A stretch of 64,000 nucleotides of DNA from Streptosporangium subroseum (lineage in GTDB: Bacteria; Actinomycetota; Actinomycetes; Streptosporangiales; Streptosporangiaceae). The notes below the pieces were generated by a model, which saw only the letters and a program-made list of their open reading frames with translations, did no database searches and was not told where the DNA came from. Shown here in pieces: positions 1-8,478 of this stretch. Where the stretch lies: contig NZ_FZOD01000001.1 of NCBI RefSeq assembly GCF_900188345.1, forward strand, positions 1-64,000. The letters are read 5' to 3'. A program made the position numbers and the translations under genes. Position 1 is the stretch's first letter; every line of letters begins with the position of its first letter.

Positions 1-659
1 TCGATATTCACCCCCGGCGCATGATGCCCGGTATCCACCACCACCTGCGCCCGCTCCCCCAACCGCAGGCAATGCGCATACGCCGTCCCCCAGTCCGGCA
101 CATCACTGACATAAAACGCCGGCTCAAACAACTTGTACTCCAGCAAAAACCGCTGATGCTCCCCCAGCCGGGCATACACCCGCTCCAGCGCCGTCGCCAG
201 CCGATCCTGCCGGGAGCGGATGTCGTCTTGCCCCGGATAGTTGGTGCCATCGGAAAACCACAGCTTCAACGTTGATGAGCCGGTGGCGTCCATGATGTCC
301 ACGCACTCCAGCAGATGATCGATCGCCCGGGCCCGCACCCGCGGATCCGGGTTGGTCACGCTGCCCAGCATGTAGGCGTCGTCTTGGAACACGTTGGAGT
401 TGATCGCCCCGATTCCCACCCCCAGCTCCGCCGCCCGCGCCGCCAGCGCGGGGTAGTCGGCCACCCGATCCCACGGGATGTGCAGCGCCACGGTGGGGGC
501 CACCCCGGTGAAGCGGTGTACCTGCGCGGCGTCGGCCAGCTTCTCAAAGGGGTCGCGGGGCACTCCGGGCTGGGTGAAGACCTTGAATCGGGTGCCGGAG
601 TTGCCGAACGCCCATGACGGGGTCTCGATGTGCTGCCGCCGCAGCAAGTCCTTGATCAT
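1..659 (-). CDS. rhaI: L-rhamnose isomerase (3' part outside window)
   Basis: This gene converts L-rhamnose to L-rhamnulose in the cytoplasm, the first step of rhamnose catabolism. The 219 visible residues are the N-terminal part and run off the left edge of the window. They match the actinobacterial/Pseudomonas RhaI type rather than the E. coli RhaA type. Motifs seen are FGNSGTRFKVF near the N-terminus, LEYKLFEPAF (a metal-binding Glu and a Lys two residues on) and VVDTGHHAPG (metal-binding Asp). The ATG at 657-659 follows a weak AGGGA site. A perfect TAAAACGTTTTA palindrome lies 37-48 bases upstream, so the divergent LacI-family protein probably represses it. Confidence 0.88.
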   Translation of the reverse strand, partial: MIKDLLRRQHIETPSWAFGNSGTRFKVFTQPGVPRDPFEKLADAAQVHRFTGVAPTVALHIPWDRVADYPALAARAAELGVGIGAINSNVFQDDAYMLGSVTNPDPRVRARAIDHLLECVDIMDATGSSTLKLWFSDGTNYPGQDDIRSRQDRLATALERVYARLGEHQRFLLEYKLFEPAFYVSDVPDWGTAYAHCLRLGERAQVVVDTGHHAPGVNI

Positions 660-695
660 AAAAATCCCTAATCCAGGCCGCACACGAACTACATA

Positions 696-707
696 TAAAA
701 CGTTTTA
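696..707. promoter_or_regulatory. LacI-type operator upstream of rhaI
   Basis: This is a perfect 12-base palindrome, TAAAACGTTTTA, with the central CG step usual for LacI-family operators. It sits 37 bases upstream of the rhaI start, where a bound repressor would block transcription. The same AAAACGTTTT core recurs at 1310-1319 near the regulator gene. Confidence 0.7.
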
Positions 708-1017
708 AGAGCCGATTATGAAGCTACGCGGGAGGCATGGCACTGTCAACGCCTCCGAACGGGGTTACGAGATTGATACGTTTTTACCCGTAACGACCCG
801 GGCGGCGACGGCGACGGCGGCGAGAACCAGCTGCCCGAGCGCCGACGGGGCGACGATGGGGAACGTCTGAGAGACGATCACCGCGACCGCCGTCGCCCCG
901 GCCGGCAGCGCGGTGCCGTACCGGTCGGCGGAGGCCGCGGCGCCCACCGTACGGAACGTGGAGAGCCCTCCCGTGCCGGGACGCCGGCCGGCCGCGGCGA
1001 CATTTCTTCTTTCCGCG

Positions 1018-1031
1018 TCGAAGCGCTTCGA
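1018..1031. promoter_or_regulatory. Orphan 14-bp palindrome
   Basis: TCGAAGCGCTTCGA is a perfect palindrome of a shape typical for LacI-family operators, but its sequence class differs from the AAAACGTTTT sites on either side. No gene starts close to it. It may be left over from a lost promoter. Confidence 0.4.
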
Positions 1032-1309
1032 ATGAAGGGTGAGCGGCCCGCCCGCCATATCGGCTTTACCGGGGATTAAAACGTTCCTCCACCGGCCGTC
1101 CAAGGCCTCATTCGCCGAACGGTTCCGCCGGAGACCGCCGGAAACCCTCCCATTGACGCGAATGACGCTGGCAGGCCCGCCGCGACGGCGACACGGGTTA
1201 CCCGATGGTCCACGGATCACGGCCGGGCGCCTTCGCCCATCAGGAGGCCGCTCGCCGAATGACCACCGGTGACCGTGATCGTCGCACGCCCTCGAATGCC
1301 TCCGTGATC

Positions 1310-1319
1310 AAAACGTTTT
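1310..1319. promoter_or_regulatory. LacI-type operator upstream of the regulator gene
   Basis: AAAACGTTTT repeats the rhaI operator core about 90 bases before the LacI-family start. Degenerate half sites lie at 1076-1087 (TTAAAACGTTCC) and 1388-1398 (GTTACGTTTTA), the last only 10 bases before the start codon. This arrangement suggests autoregulation. Confidence 0.6.
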
Positions 1320-1408
1320 AGGCCTGAATGCGGAGGCTGGACCCGGCGAGCCGGAAGTTTCGGCACCTTACTGGCGTCCAAGCGGTTGTTACGTTTTAAT
1401 CTGTGCTC

Positions 1409-2416
1409 ATGAGTTCGGTGAGCATCAAGGAAGTAGCGGCGCGGGCCGGAGTCTCCCCCGGCACGGTGTCCAACGTGCTCAACCGCCCGGAGAAGGTCGC
1501 CGAATCAACCCGCATCCGCGTCGAGGAGGCCGTCCGCGACCTGGGGTTCGTCCGGCACGGCTCGGCCTCCAGCCTGCGGGCCGGGCACAGCCGCACGGTC
1601 GGCCTGTCGGTCATCGACATCGGCAACCCGTTCTTCACCGACGTGGCGGCGGGTGTAGAGGAGGCGGCCAGCGAGCGCGGATACGCGGTGATCCTGGGCA
1701 ACTCCTCGGGCGACCGGCTCAAGGAGGAGCGCAACCTCCTGGTCTTCGCCGAACAGCGGGTCCGCGGGGTGCTCATCACCCCGGCGGGGGCGGACCTCGC
1801 CAAGGTCGACCAGCTCAAGGACCGCGGCATCAACGTGGTCCTGGTGGACCATCCGGCGACGCGGGCCGACCAGTGCTCGGTGGCGGTCAACGACGTCACC
1901 GGCGGTTCCCTGGCGGTCTCCCATCTGCTGGCCGCCGGAGCCGACCGGATCACCTACGTCACCGGCCCCCTCACGATCCGCCAGTGCGCCGACCGCCTGA
2001 TCGGCGCCGAACGGGCGCTGACCGCGGCGGGCCACGACCCCCGGGAGGCGCTGGAGGAGCTCCCGATGAGCGCGATGAACGCCCGGTCCGGGCAGCAGGC
2101 GGCCGAGAAGCTGATCGCCGAGGGGCGGCTGCCGGACGCCGTGTTCTGCGCCAACGACCTCCTGGCCCTCGGCATGCTGCGCGGGCTGCTCCAGGCGGGC
2201 GTCCGGGTCCCCCAGGACCTCTCCCTCATCGGCTACGACGACATCGACTTCGCCTCCGCCTCGGCGGTCTCGCTCAGCTCGATCCGGCAGCCGACCCACC
2301 GGCTCGGCCGGGTCGCCACCGAGTTGCTGCTCGACGAGTGCGACAACCCGGACTCCCACGCCCACCAGCAGATCATGTTCCAGCCCGAGCTGATCGTCCG
2401 CGAGTCGACCCGCTGA
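1409..2416 (+). CDS. LacI-family transcriptional regulator
   Basis: This is a cytoplasmic DNA-binding repressor with a sugar-binding core. The N-terminal helix-turn-helix is clear (VSIKEVAARAGVSPGTVSNV, then the hinge helix), followed by a periplasmic-binding-protein-like domain with the family pattern SVIDIGNPFF and the C-terminal CANDLLALGML and GYDDIDFA motifs. The length of about 335 residues is normal. An ATG at 1409 is chosen; a GTG at 1403 is in frame and neither has a strong ribosome site. It is divergent from rhaI and both share AAAACGTTTT operators, so it probably controls rhamnose use. The effector cannot be read from sequence. Confidence 0.92.
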   Translation: MSSVSIKEVAARAGVSPGTVSNVLNRPEKVAESTRIRVEEAVRDLGFVRHGSASSLRAGHSRTVGLSVIDIGNPFFTDVAAGVEEAASERGYAVILGNSSGDRLKEERNLLVFAEQRVRGVLITPAGADLAKVDQLKDRGINVVLVDHPATRADQCSVAVNDVTGGSLAVSHLLAAGADRITYVTGPLTIRQCADRLIGAERALTAAGHDPREALEELPMSAMNARSGQQAAEKLIAEGRLPDAVFCANDLLALGMLRGLLQAGVRVPQDLSLIGYDDIDFASASAVSLSSIRQPTHRLGRVATELLLDECDNPDSHAHQQIMFQPELIVRESTR

Positions 2417-2422
2417 CCTCCT

Positions 2423-2447
2423 CCGGGCCCGAGTCCAGCGGGCCCGG
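2423..2447 (+). terminator. GC-rich hairpin after the LacI-family gene
   Basis: The arms CCGGGCCC and GGGCCCGG pair perfectly around a nine-base loop just after the stop codon. There is no T tract, as is common in high-GC actinobacteria. Confidence 0.5.
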
Positions 2448-2529
2448 CCGGGGTCCGCTCCGGCGAATCCGGCGAACAACACACGCGGGGGCGGCCAGGA
2501 GGCACGTGTTCGGATCGCACTAGGCTCGA

Positions 2530-2633
2530 GACAGCGGCTGACGAACCCCATCGACCGTGAGGACCGCGAGCAGGCGTCCCAGCGGGCGGGACAGGAGCTT
2601 GACTCAAGACAGTGGCCGACGAACCCATCGACC
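2530..2633 (+). repeat. Direct duplication of the crcB start region
   Basis: Bases 2530-2556 and 2608-2633 are near-identical (both contain GACAG, GGC, GACGAACCC and ATCGACC, with one indel and two substitutions). The second copy spans the GTG start of the first crcB gene and the first copy lies in its leader. A TAGGCT hexamer at 2521-2526 just before the first copy could be the -10 element. Confidence 0.6.
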
Positions 2634-3088
2634 CCGACGTCGATCTCACCGATGCGCGCCGGCGCCACGAGTTGCGCCGCTCGCACTACGGCGTGCTGGC
2701 GGTGGTCGCCGCCGGCGGCATGATCGGCACAGGTGCCCGCTACGGCGCCGGCCTGCTGTGGCCGACCGCTCCCGTCGCCTTCCCGTGGGCCACGCTGGGC
2801 ATCAACGTCTCCGGGTGCCTGCTGATCGGGATCCTCCTGGTGGCTCTGACCGAGGCGTGGACGGCGCCGGCCTGGGTCCGGCCGTTCTTCGCCACCGGGG
2901 TGCTGGGCGGGTACACCACCTTCTCCACCTACTGCGTGGACATCGAGCGCCTGGTCTCCGGTGGCCGGGCCGGCACGGCGCTCGGCTATCTGGCGGCAAC
3001 GGTCCTGGCTGCCCTGGCCGCGGTGACGGCCGGCGCGTGGATCACCCGCCGGCTCCTGGCACGGAAGACGGCAAGGAGAACACGATGA
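2612..3088 (+). CDS. crcB: Fluoride channel CrcB/Fluc, first subunit gene
   Basis: This encodes a small inner-membrane fluoride channel that lets fluoride leave the cell. Four hydrophobic segments are visible. Family signatures are GTGARYG in the first segment, the conserved Asn in NVSGCLLIG, and GGYTTFSTY with its Phe and Thr pore residues. At 158 residues it has an extra charged N-terminal tail of about 30 residues compared with minimal Fluc proteins. The GTG start is used. It overlaps the DUF190 gene by four bases (ATGA) and a second crcB follows, so the channel is probably a heterodimer. Confidence 0.93.
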   Translation: MADEPIDPDVDLTDARRRHELRRSHYGVLAVVAAGGMIGTGARYGAGLLWPTAPVAFPWATLGINVSGCLLIGILLVALTEAWTAPAWVRPFFATGVLGGYTTFSTYCVDIERLVSGGRAGTALGYLAATVLAALAAVTAGAWITRRLLARKTARRTR

Positions 3089-3426
3089 TCCTGTCCGGAC
3101 GGGCCCTGCGGCTGACAGTCTTCGTCGACGACACCGACACCTGGCATCACCGCCCCATGTACACCGAGATCGTGCACCGCGCCCACGCCGCCGGGCTGGC
3201 CGGGGCGTCGGTCTTCCGCGGCATGGAGGGCTTCGGCGCCACCCAGGTCGTGCACACCACCCGGCTGCTGTCGATGACCGACGACCTGCCGGTAGCCATC
3301 ATGATCATCGATACCGAGGAGAAGATCCGCGCCTTCCTGCCCCGGCTGGACGACCTCCTCATCGAAGGTCTGGCCATCCTGGACGAGGTCGAGGTCGTTC
3401 ACCACCGCGGCGGGCAGGCCCGGTGA
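3085..3426 (+). CDS. DUF190 family protein of the fluoride operon
   Basis: This is a 113-residue cytoplasmic protein of the DUF190 family, which has a ferredoxin-like fold related to PII regulators and commonly sits beside crcB genes. Visible signatures are the N-terminal [32 protein letters not shown] and the C-terminal acidic beta strand. GGAG precedes the ATG. It overlaps the upstream and downstream crcB genes by four bases each, so all three are translationally coupled. A regulatory role in fluoride export is inferred from context only. Confidence 0.9.
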   Translation: MILSGRALRLTVFVDDTDTWHHRPMYTEIVHRAHAAGLAGASVFRGMEGFGATQVVHTTRLLSMTDDLPVAIMIIDTEEKIRAFLPRLDDLLIEGLAILDEVEVVHHRGGQAR

Positions 3427-3797
3427 ACTGGCTGCTGGTGCTGATCGGCGGCGCCGTCGGCGCGCCGTTGCGCTATCTGACCGACCGGGCCGTGCAGGCC
3501 CGTCACGACACGGTCTTCCCCTGGGGCACCTTCGCCGTCAACGTGGTGGGCTCGCTGATCCTGGGCGTCCTGACCGGGGCGGCGCTGTCCGGGGCGGCGG
3601 GCAGCGGCGTGCAGCTACTCCTGGGCACCGGCTTCTGCGGGGCGCTGACCACCTACTCGACGTTCTCGTACGAGACGCTGCGGCTGGCCGAGACCGGCGC
3701 GAGGTTCTTCGCCGCCGCCAACGTCATCGCCTCGATCGTCGCCGGTCTGGGGGCGGTGTTCGTCGGCCTCGCGCTCGCCCAGGCGCTCTTCGGATGA
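3423..3797 (+). CDS. crcB: Fluoride channel CrcB/Fluc, second subunit gene
   Basis: This is the second channel subunit, 124 residues with four membrane segments. It shows [22 protein letters not shown] and [12 protein letters not shown], all Fluc hallmarks. The GTG start overlaps the DUF190 stop by four bases (GTGA). Paired crcB genes in actinobacteria are thought to form heterodimers. I found no fluoride riboswitch upstream of the operon. The stop codon lies inside the first copy of a short tandem repeat that continues downstream. Confidence 0.93.
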   Translation: MNWLLVLIGGAVGAPLRYLTDRAVQARHDTVFPWGTFAVNVVGSLILGVLTGAALSGAAGSGVQLLLGTGFCGALTTYSTFSYETLRLAETGARFFAAANVIASIVAGLGAVFVGLALAQALFG

Positions 3798-3877
3798 GCC
3801 CTTCGGCGCCGGTTCCCGGCAGAAGCCCCCCGGCGCCGGCTCCTGACAGATGAGCCCCTCGGTGCCGGATACATCCG
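3793..3877. repeat. Three-copy tandem repeat across the crcB stop codon
   Basis: Three imperfect units of about 28 bases start at 3793, 3822 and 3849, with the shared pattern GATGAGCCC, then CGG, then GCCGG. The first unit includes the last codons and stop of the second crcB gene. The rest of 3878-4036 holds nothing I recognise. Confidence 0.6.
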
Positions 3878-4036
3878 TCAGGAAACGGCGCCCCACGGGG
3901 GCCATCCGGCGGGCGTCTCCGCCACCGGCCTGCCGCGTCTCCGCAGGCCGGTGCGACAGCATGTACTCCGTACAGGCACGGACGCACCGGCCCGAAATGC
4001 CGGAAACCCTCAGACGACCACGGGAGATCGAAGGCG

Positions 4037-4750
4037 CTAGGGGAGAGGGCGCTTGACGGCTTCCTTGGCGGCGCGGGCCGCCTCGACCTTGGCGCTCGCG
4101 GCGTATTTGTCGACGTACTCCTGGCCGGAGAGCTCCATCAGCGCATACATGATCTCGTCGGTGACGGCGCGCAGGACGAGCCGGTCCTCCTCCATCCCGT
4201 AGTAGCGGGAGAAGTCCAGCGGCTTGCCGAACTTCACCCCGGGACGGATGCCCAGCTTGGGGAGGGCGTGGCCGGGGGGCATCATCTCGAAGGTGTTGAC
4301 CATCGCCCACGGAATCACCCGCACGCGGGACTCCAGCGCCAGCCGGGCCACGCCGGTCTTGCCCTTGTAGAGGCGGCCGTCGGGAGAGCGGGTGCCCTCG
4401 GGATAGATGGCGAGCACCTGGTTCTCGTTCAGGATGCGCTTGCCCGTACGGAGTGCCGCCTCGCTGGCCTTCCCTCCGGACCGGTCGATGGGAACGGTGC
4501 CGACTCCGCTGAAGAACGCCTTGCTGAGCAGGCCCTTGATGCCCCGGCCCGTGAAATAGTCGGACTTGCCGAGGGAGATCACCTTGCGCCGCAGGAAGAG
4601 CGCTCCGAAGAAATGGTCGGCGAACGACAGGTGGTTACCGGCCAGGATTACCGGCCCGTCCTTCGGGACGTTCTCCACCCCCTCCGCCCACGGGCGGAAA
4701 ATGAGATGGAGGAAGGGCCCGAGGATGGCCTTCACCACCCAGTAGAACAC
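4037..4750 (-). CDS. plsC: 1-acyl-sn-glycerol-3-phosphate acyltransferase (PlsC family)
   Basis: This enzyme acylates lysophosphatidic acid at the inner face of the membrane in phospholipid synthesis. The catalytic NHLSFAD (HX4D) motif lies near residue 40, followed by the substrate-binding block VPIDRSGG and EGTRSPDG near residue 117, and the proline motif in IPWAMVN. It has 237 residues including an Ala/Lys-rich C-terminal helix. The GTG start has an AAGGAG site six bases upstream. It is divergent from an esterase gene. Confidence 0.92.
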   Translation of the reverse strand: MFYWVVKAILGPFLHLIFRPWAEGVENVPKDGPVILAGNHLSFADHFFGALFLRRKVISLGKSDYFTGRGIKGLLSKAFFSGVGTVPIDRSGGKASEAALRTGKRILNENQVLAIYPEGTRSPDGRLYKGKTGVARLALESRVRVIPWAMVNTFEMMPPGHALPKLGIRPGVKFGKPLDFSRYYGMEEDRLVLRAVTDEIMYALMELSGQEYVDKYAASAKVEAARAAKEAVKRPLP

Positions 4751-4896
4751 TCGATGCTCCTTCGATTGACAGGCGAGGACCTGGAATTATCCTCCCACTT
4801 CGGACCCCGACCACCTACACCCTCAAACCACTCAAATACACCTCTCGCAAAATACCGCCCACTCGTGCGACGATCGGGCGAACCAAAGGAGCCGCG

Positions 4897-5661
4897 ATGC
4901 CAGTCATGCCCGGTGCGGAGCCGTACCACCATGCGGGAGGCCAAATCGGCGTTCTGCTCTGTCATGGGTTCACCGGGTCTCCGCAGTCGCTGCGTCCCTG
5001 GGGTGAATACCTGGCGGAGGCGGGCATGACGGTGGCACTACCCCGGCTGCCCGGCCATGGAACCACCTGGCAGGAGATGAATCGCACCCGCTGGGAAGAC
5101 TGGTACGCCGAGCTGGACAAGACCCTGGCGGATCTGCGCGGCCGCTGTTCCGAGGTCTTCATCATGGGGCTGTCGCTGGGGGGCTGCATGGCCCTGCGGC
5201 TGACCGAGGTCAACGGCGACGGGATCAAGGGGCTGGTGCTCGTCAACCCGTCCGTGGTCAACGACGTGCCGCTGCTCAGGCTGGCGCCGCTGCTCGGGCT
5301 GGTGGTCCCGTCGGTGCCGGGCGTCGGCGGGGACGTCAAGAAGGAGGGGGTGACCGAACTCGCCTACACGCGCACCCCGCTCAAGGCCGCGGCCTCCCTC
5401 CCGCGACTCTGGTCGCTGACCCAGTCGGAACTCGGGAAGATAACCCAACCCGTTTTGGTTTTCCATAGTCCACAGGATCATGTGGTGAAATCGACCAGTT
5501 TGCGTATTCTGCGTGAGAAGCTGACCGGGGGGAATCTGAATGTGGTGGAGCTCACCGACAGCTACCACGTCGCGACGCTTGACAACGACGCGGAGTGGAT
5601 CTTCGCGGGGAGCCTGGAGTTCATCCGGACGAACGCCTCGGTACCCTTGCAGAGAGACTGA
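4897..5661 (+). CDS. Alpha/beta hydrolase, carboxylesterase / monoacylglycerol lipase-like
   Basis: This is a cytoplasmic serine hydrolase resembling Est30-type carboxylesterases and bacterial monoacylglycerol lipases. The oxyanion strand is LCHGFTGSP, the nucleophile elbow GLSLGG carries Ser93, and Asp194 (SPQDH) and His224 (SYHVAT) complete the triad. It has 254 residues, normal for the group. AAGGAG precedes the ATG at a good distance. It is divergent from the PlsC gene, which hints at a role in lipid turnover; the true substrate is unknown. Confidence 0.88.
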   Translation: MPVMPGAEPYHHAGGQIGVLLCHGFTGSPQSLRPWGEYLAEAGMTVALPRLPGHGTTWQEMNRTRWEDWYAELDKTLADLRGRCSEVFIMGLSLGGCMALRLTEVNGDGIKGLVLVNPSVVNDVPLLRLAPLLGLVVPSVPGVGGDVKKEGVTELAYTRTPLKAAASLPRLWSLTQSELGKITQPVLVFHSPQDHVVKSTSLRILREKLTGGNLNVVELTDSYHVATLDNDAEWIFAGSLEFIRTNASVPLQRD

Positions 5662-5727
5662 GCGCGAGCGGGGGAAGCGCGGTCTCCGGGAGAAAGTGAC
5701 CGGCCGATGGATAACGAGCCCAGCTAA

Positions 5728-6207
5728 GTGACACCTCAAAGCGATGAGGACGAGGTCTGGCGTCAGATCGTCGCGTCCTTCAACGACACGGCCGAGCGCG
5801 ACTCGGCTGATCAGCCGTGGCCGGACAGCGAGAACCTGCCCTCCGAACCTCCACGACGAGTGATCAAACAGCCGGACGATGAAGAGCACCTCCTGATGGA
5901 GGACGACCTCGCCGACCCCAAAACCGACCTGGACCCGGATTCGGAACAGGCCGACGACGAGGGCCACTACGTCCCCCCGCAGCCACCCCCGCTGCCCAAA
6001 ACGGACGCCACCACCAAAATCGCGTGGCTGGCCCTGTTCGGTGGTCCCGCCTACCTGTTGCTCAGCGCCGCGTTGAACTGGCACCTGCAGGGCTGGATGC
6101 TGTTCACCGCCGTCGCCGCGTTCATCGGCGGTTTTGTGGCGCTGGTGGTGAGGATGGGCGACGGTCCGCCCAGTGACTCCGGCTGGGACGACGGCGCGGT
6201 CATCTGA
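5728..6207 (+). CDS. Conserved actinobacterial membrane protein, acidic N-terminus
   Basis: The function is unknown. The first 95 residues are acidic and probably disordered, ending in the proline-rich GHYVPPQPPPLP box typical of an actinobacterial membrane protein family often labelled DUF308-like. Two membrane segments follow (about residues 98-118 and 122-142) and a short acidic tail. The GTG at 5728 is chosen because the reading frame matches the family length of 159 residues. It follows the esterase after 66 bases and may be cotranscribed. Confidence 0.8.
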   Translation: MTPQSDEDEVWRQIVASFNDTAERDSADQPWPDSENLPSEPPRRVIKQPDDEEHLLMEDDLADPKTDLDPDSEQADDEGHYVPPQPPPLPKTDATTKIAWLALFGGPAYLLLSAALNWHLQGWMLFTAVAAFIGGFVALVVRMGDGPPSDSGWDDGAVI

Positions 6208-6279
6208 CGGGCGTGGCCGCCTGACGGCCACGCCCGGCGGGCGTCCGACGGTCGCGGGCCTCCCGCGACCGAGGCGCGG

Positions 6280-7440
6280 CTAGGGCTTGGCCCGCTCCGG
6301 CGTGCCGAACCGCTCGATCACGTCGGTGTATCGGCCGGCCGCGTCCACCACGTGGCCCACGGTCCACACGGTGCCGGTGCCGGGCAGGTAGGCCAGGGAC
6401 TGGAGCCTGATGGTGCGGGAGGCGGGCGCTTCGGGACCGCGCAACGTCTCGACCCTGTGGCCGTCGTAGCTGAGCACAAACGCCTCCTCCGGCTGCTCCA
6501 GGTCCACTCCCGAGATCCAGAAGTGGCCCTTACGGTCGCCGGTCACGCCGTACAGGCGCACGTCCCCGCCACCGGGAGCCACCCGGGACCATTTCTTGCC
6601 GTTCCAGGACAGGATCAGCGGGATGATCCTGTCTGCTCCCTGCGAGACGCCGCCGACCGCCAGCGCCCGCTTCGGGCTGTCGAAGTAGACGTCACGCAGG
6701 TAGCCGCCGGGGATGTCCGGGATATGGAAGGTCTTCCAGCGCGAACCGGACTGCCTCATGATCAACGGTTTACCGGCGGAGTCACCCACCGCCCATCCGT
6801 CGCTCTTGCCCGACAGTGCCACGCCGTACAGCGTGCCCCGCTCAGGAAGCTGGGTGAACTTCCACTTCCCGCCGGTCCCGGTCATGATCAGTGGTTGCTT
6901 GTCGCGACTGCCGACGGCGGCCATCCGGCCCGTGGTGGCCGCCACCCCGCCCAGCCAGTCGCCCACGTGCAGCCTGTCGATGGTGATCCTGTCGAAGGAC
7001 GTGCCGTCCCCTCTCGCGAGGTACGGCAGACCGTCATGACCTTCGCCGACGGCCCACAGCTCGGTCGGCGAGGCCGCCGCGATCGAACGCAGGAGCCCCG
7101 CACCGGTGGGATCGTTGCGGATGCCGACCTCGGTCCAGCTCGTGCCGTCCCAGTGGGTGATCGCGCCACGGCTCTGCCAGATGTCCCAGACGCTCTGCTG
7201 GCCCACCGCCCAGACGCTGCCGGCCGAGATCCCCGCCACGTCGGACAGCGATCCGTCCCTGCTCAGCCCCGCGCTGACCGGAGCCTGCCATGCTTCCAGC
7301 GTGGACGGACTGACAGGATCGGCGTGAGCGGTGGCCGTGTGCGAGGACAACAGGAGCAGGCCTCCCGCGCAGAGCGCCAGCGCACGCCGCGGAAGGCGAC
7401 GGGTCATGCCACAAATGGTACGGGGCGCTCTCGCCCCCAT
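6280..7440 (-). CDS. Secreted beta-propeller-like protein of unknown function
   Basis: I do not recognise a precise family. The 386-residue product has an N-terminal signal peptide (twin positive clusters, a Leu-rich core and an AHA-DP cleavage site near residue 40). The rest contains repeated units of the type S-x-x-x-x-WAVG followed by a GK/W strand (SVWAVGQQ, ELWAVGEG, DGWAVGDS, RALAVGGV, TVWTVGHV). These are the hallmark of photosynthesis-stability-factor or sialidase-like beta propellers. The ATG at 7440 has a GGGGAG site; an internal ATG at 7407 is an alternative. No enzymatic residue is evident. Confidence 0.75.
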   Translation of the reverse strand: MGARAPRTICGMTRRLPRRALALCAGGLLLLSSHTATAHADPVSPSTLEAWQAPVSAGLSRDGSLSDVAGISAGSVWAVGQQSVWDIWQSRGAITHWDGTSWTEVGIRNDPTGAGLLRSIAAASPTELWAVGEGHDGLPYLARGDGTSFDRITIDRLHVGDWLGGVAATTGRMAAVGSRDKQPLIMTGTGGKWKFTQLPERGTLYGVALSGKSDGWAVGDSAGKPLIMRQSGSRWKTFHIPDIPGGYLRDVYFDSPKRALAVGGVSQGADRIIPLILSWNGKKWSRVAPGGGDVRLYGVTGDRKGHFWISGVDLEQPEEAFVLSYDGHRVETLRGPEAPASRTIRLQSLAYLPGTGTVWTVGHVVDAAGRYTDVIERFGTPERAKP

Positions 7441-7462
7441 GTACCGCTCCCCTCGGTTGACC

Positions 7463-8317
7463 TCAACCGGCCGGGGTGATCCGACGCGGTGACCTGCCGA
7501 CTGCCGTAAAATCCACGATCTTCCCGGGCCTCCAGGACCGGCCGGCCCGACCGAGCCGGCCGGTCCTGGCGGCTCGCTCGACGGTCTCCTGGTGGACCTG
7601 TTCCAGGCGGTCGCCGATCCCGGGATGCGGGTGACTCAGCTCGGCGACCACCGGCAGGTGATCGGTGGCCGCCACCAGGTCGGCGGGGTCGGCGTCGATC
7701 CCGCCGCAGGAGACCACCGAGAAGCCCGCCACCGCGAAGATCGCATCGATGCGCTTGTGCGGGCCCCTGGCCGGGAAGGTGAAGCCGTCGCCCCGCGGCG
7801 AGACCGGGTAGCAGTCGGTCAACCGCTCGGCGAGGTGCTGCCAGGTCGGCTGGTCGGACTGCTCGTTGATGTCCCCGGCGAGCACGGGCAGCGCGTCGAA
7901 CCGATCGGCGGCGGCCTGCAGCAGCGCCACCGCCTCGCGCGCGTGGTGCAGCCGGGCGGTCTCGTCAAGATCCAGGTGGATGGAGCCGACGGCCACCCGC
8001 TGCCCGTCCGTCTCCACCACGGCGATCGCGATCGCGCGCCGCTCCAGGCCGAAGAAGCACTTCAGCAGGTGGCCCTCACCGCTCAGGAGCCTCACCCCCG
8101 GGCCGACCAGCACGGCGACCCCGCCGGCGCGACGGCCCGCCGCGACGGTCAGCCCTCCGGACGCCGCCAGCCGCCCGCGCTTACGGCGCCAGCACAGGAA
8201 CCGGGGCGCCTCCTGCACGCAGAGCACGTCGGCACGGAGCCCGGTGATCACCCGCCCCAGCGCGGCGACGTCGTCTCGCATCGAACGCACGTTGTAACTG
8301 GCGACTCTGAGCACCAT
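7463..8317 (-). CDS. Endonuclease/exonuclease/phosphatase (EEP) family protein
   Basis: This is a 284-residue member of the EEP superfamily of metal-dependent phosphodiesterases. It shows the N-terminal RVASYNVRSM strand, VQEAPR (metal-binding Glu), the GSIHLDLDE segment, LAGDINEQSD (GDxN catalytic block) and ATDHLPVVAEL (catalytic Asp-His near the C-terminal end). The start is set at the ATG 8317 with a GAGGTG site; longer in-frame starts exist upstream. A basic C-terminal tail of about 45 residues is unusual. The substrate could be nucleic acid or a phospholipid head group. Confidence 0.83.
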   Translation of the reverse strand: MVLRVASYNVRSMRDDVAALGRVITGLRADVLCVQEAPRFLCWRRKRGRLAASGGLTVAAGRRAGGVAVLVGPGVRLLSGEGHLLKCFFGLERRAIAIAVVETDGQRVAVGSIHLDLDETARLHHAREAVALLQAAADRFDALPVLAGDINEQSDQPTWQHLAERLTDCYPVSPRGDGFTFPARGPHKRIDAIFAVAGFSVVSCGGIDADPADLVAATDHLPVVAELSHPHPGIGDRLEQVHQETVERAARTGRLGRAGRSWRPGKIVDFTAVGRSPRRITPAG

Positions 8318-8478
8318 GGACACCTCATTTGACGAAGCGTGGCGCGATCGTAACCGCACAGTGTGCGACATGCCACCATCTACGCATAAATCGCATATGA
8401 GCAGGTCGGACGCGGCAAACTTCGGGGTGCCGGGAGCAAAAAAGTCTTTGATCAGCGCCTTCGGGGTGAGATCCGGGA

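Larger units (their letters stand above)
660..1408. other. Long divergent intergenic region, no convincing gene
   Basis: About 750 bases separate rhaI from the LacI regulator. I see operator-like sites but no gene with normal codon use. A minus-strand open frame over about 765-960 could encode a hydrophobic stretch (VGAAASADRYGTALP followed by about 30 apolar residues). That stretch might be a decayed transporter tail, but its upstream half is nonsense, so I do not call a gene. The length suggests a deleted or degenerated gene between the two promoters. Confidence 0.5.

Noticed and set aside
765..1220. Minus-strand open frame of 151 codons in the rhaI-lacI gap
   Set aside because: Only its last 60 residues look protein-like (hydrophobic); the first part is low-quality sequence, there is no ribosome site, and operators lie inside it.
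2417..2611. Fluoride riboswitch upstream of crcB
   Set aside because: I could not find the conserved GGNGATGG start or the pseudoknot blocks of the crcB riboswitch in this leader.
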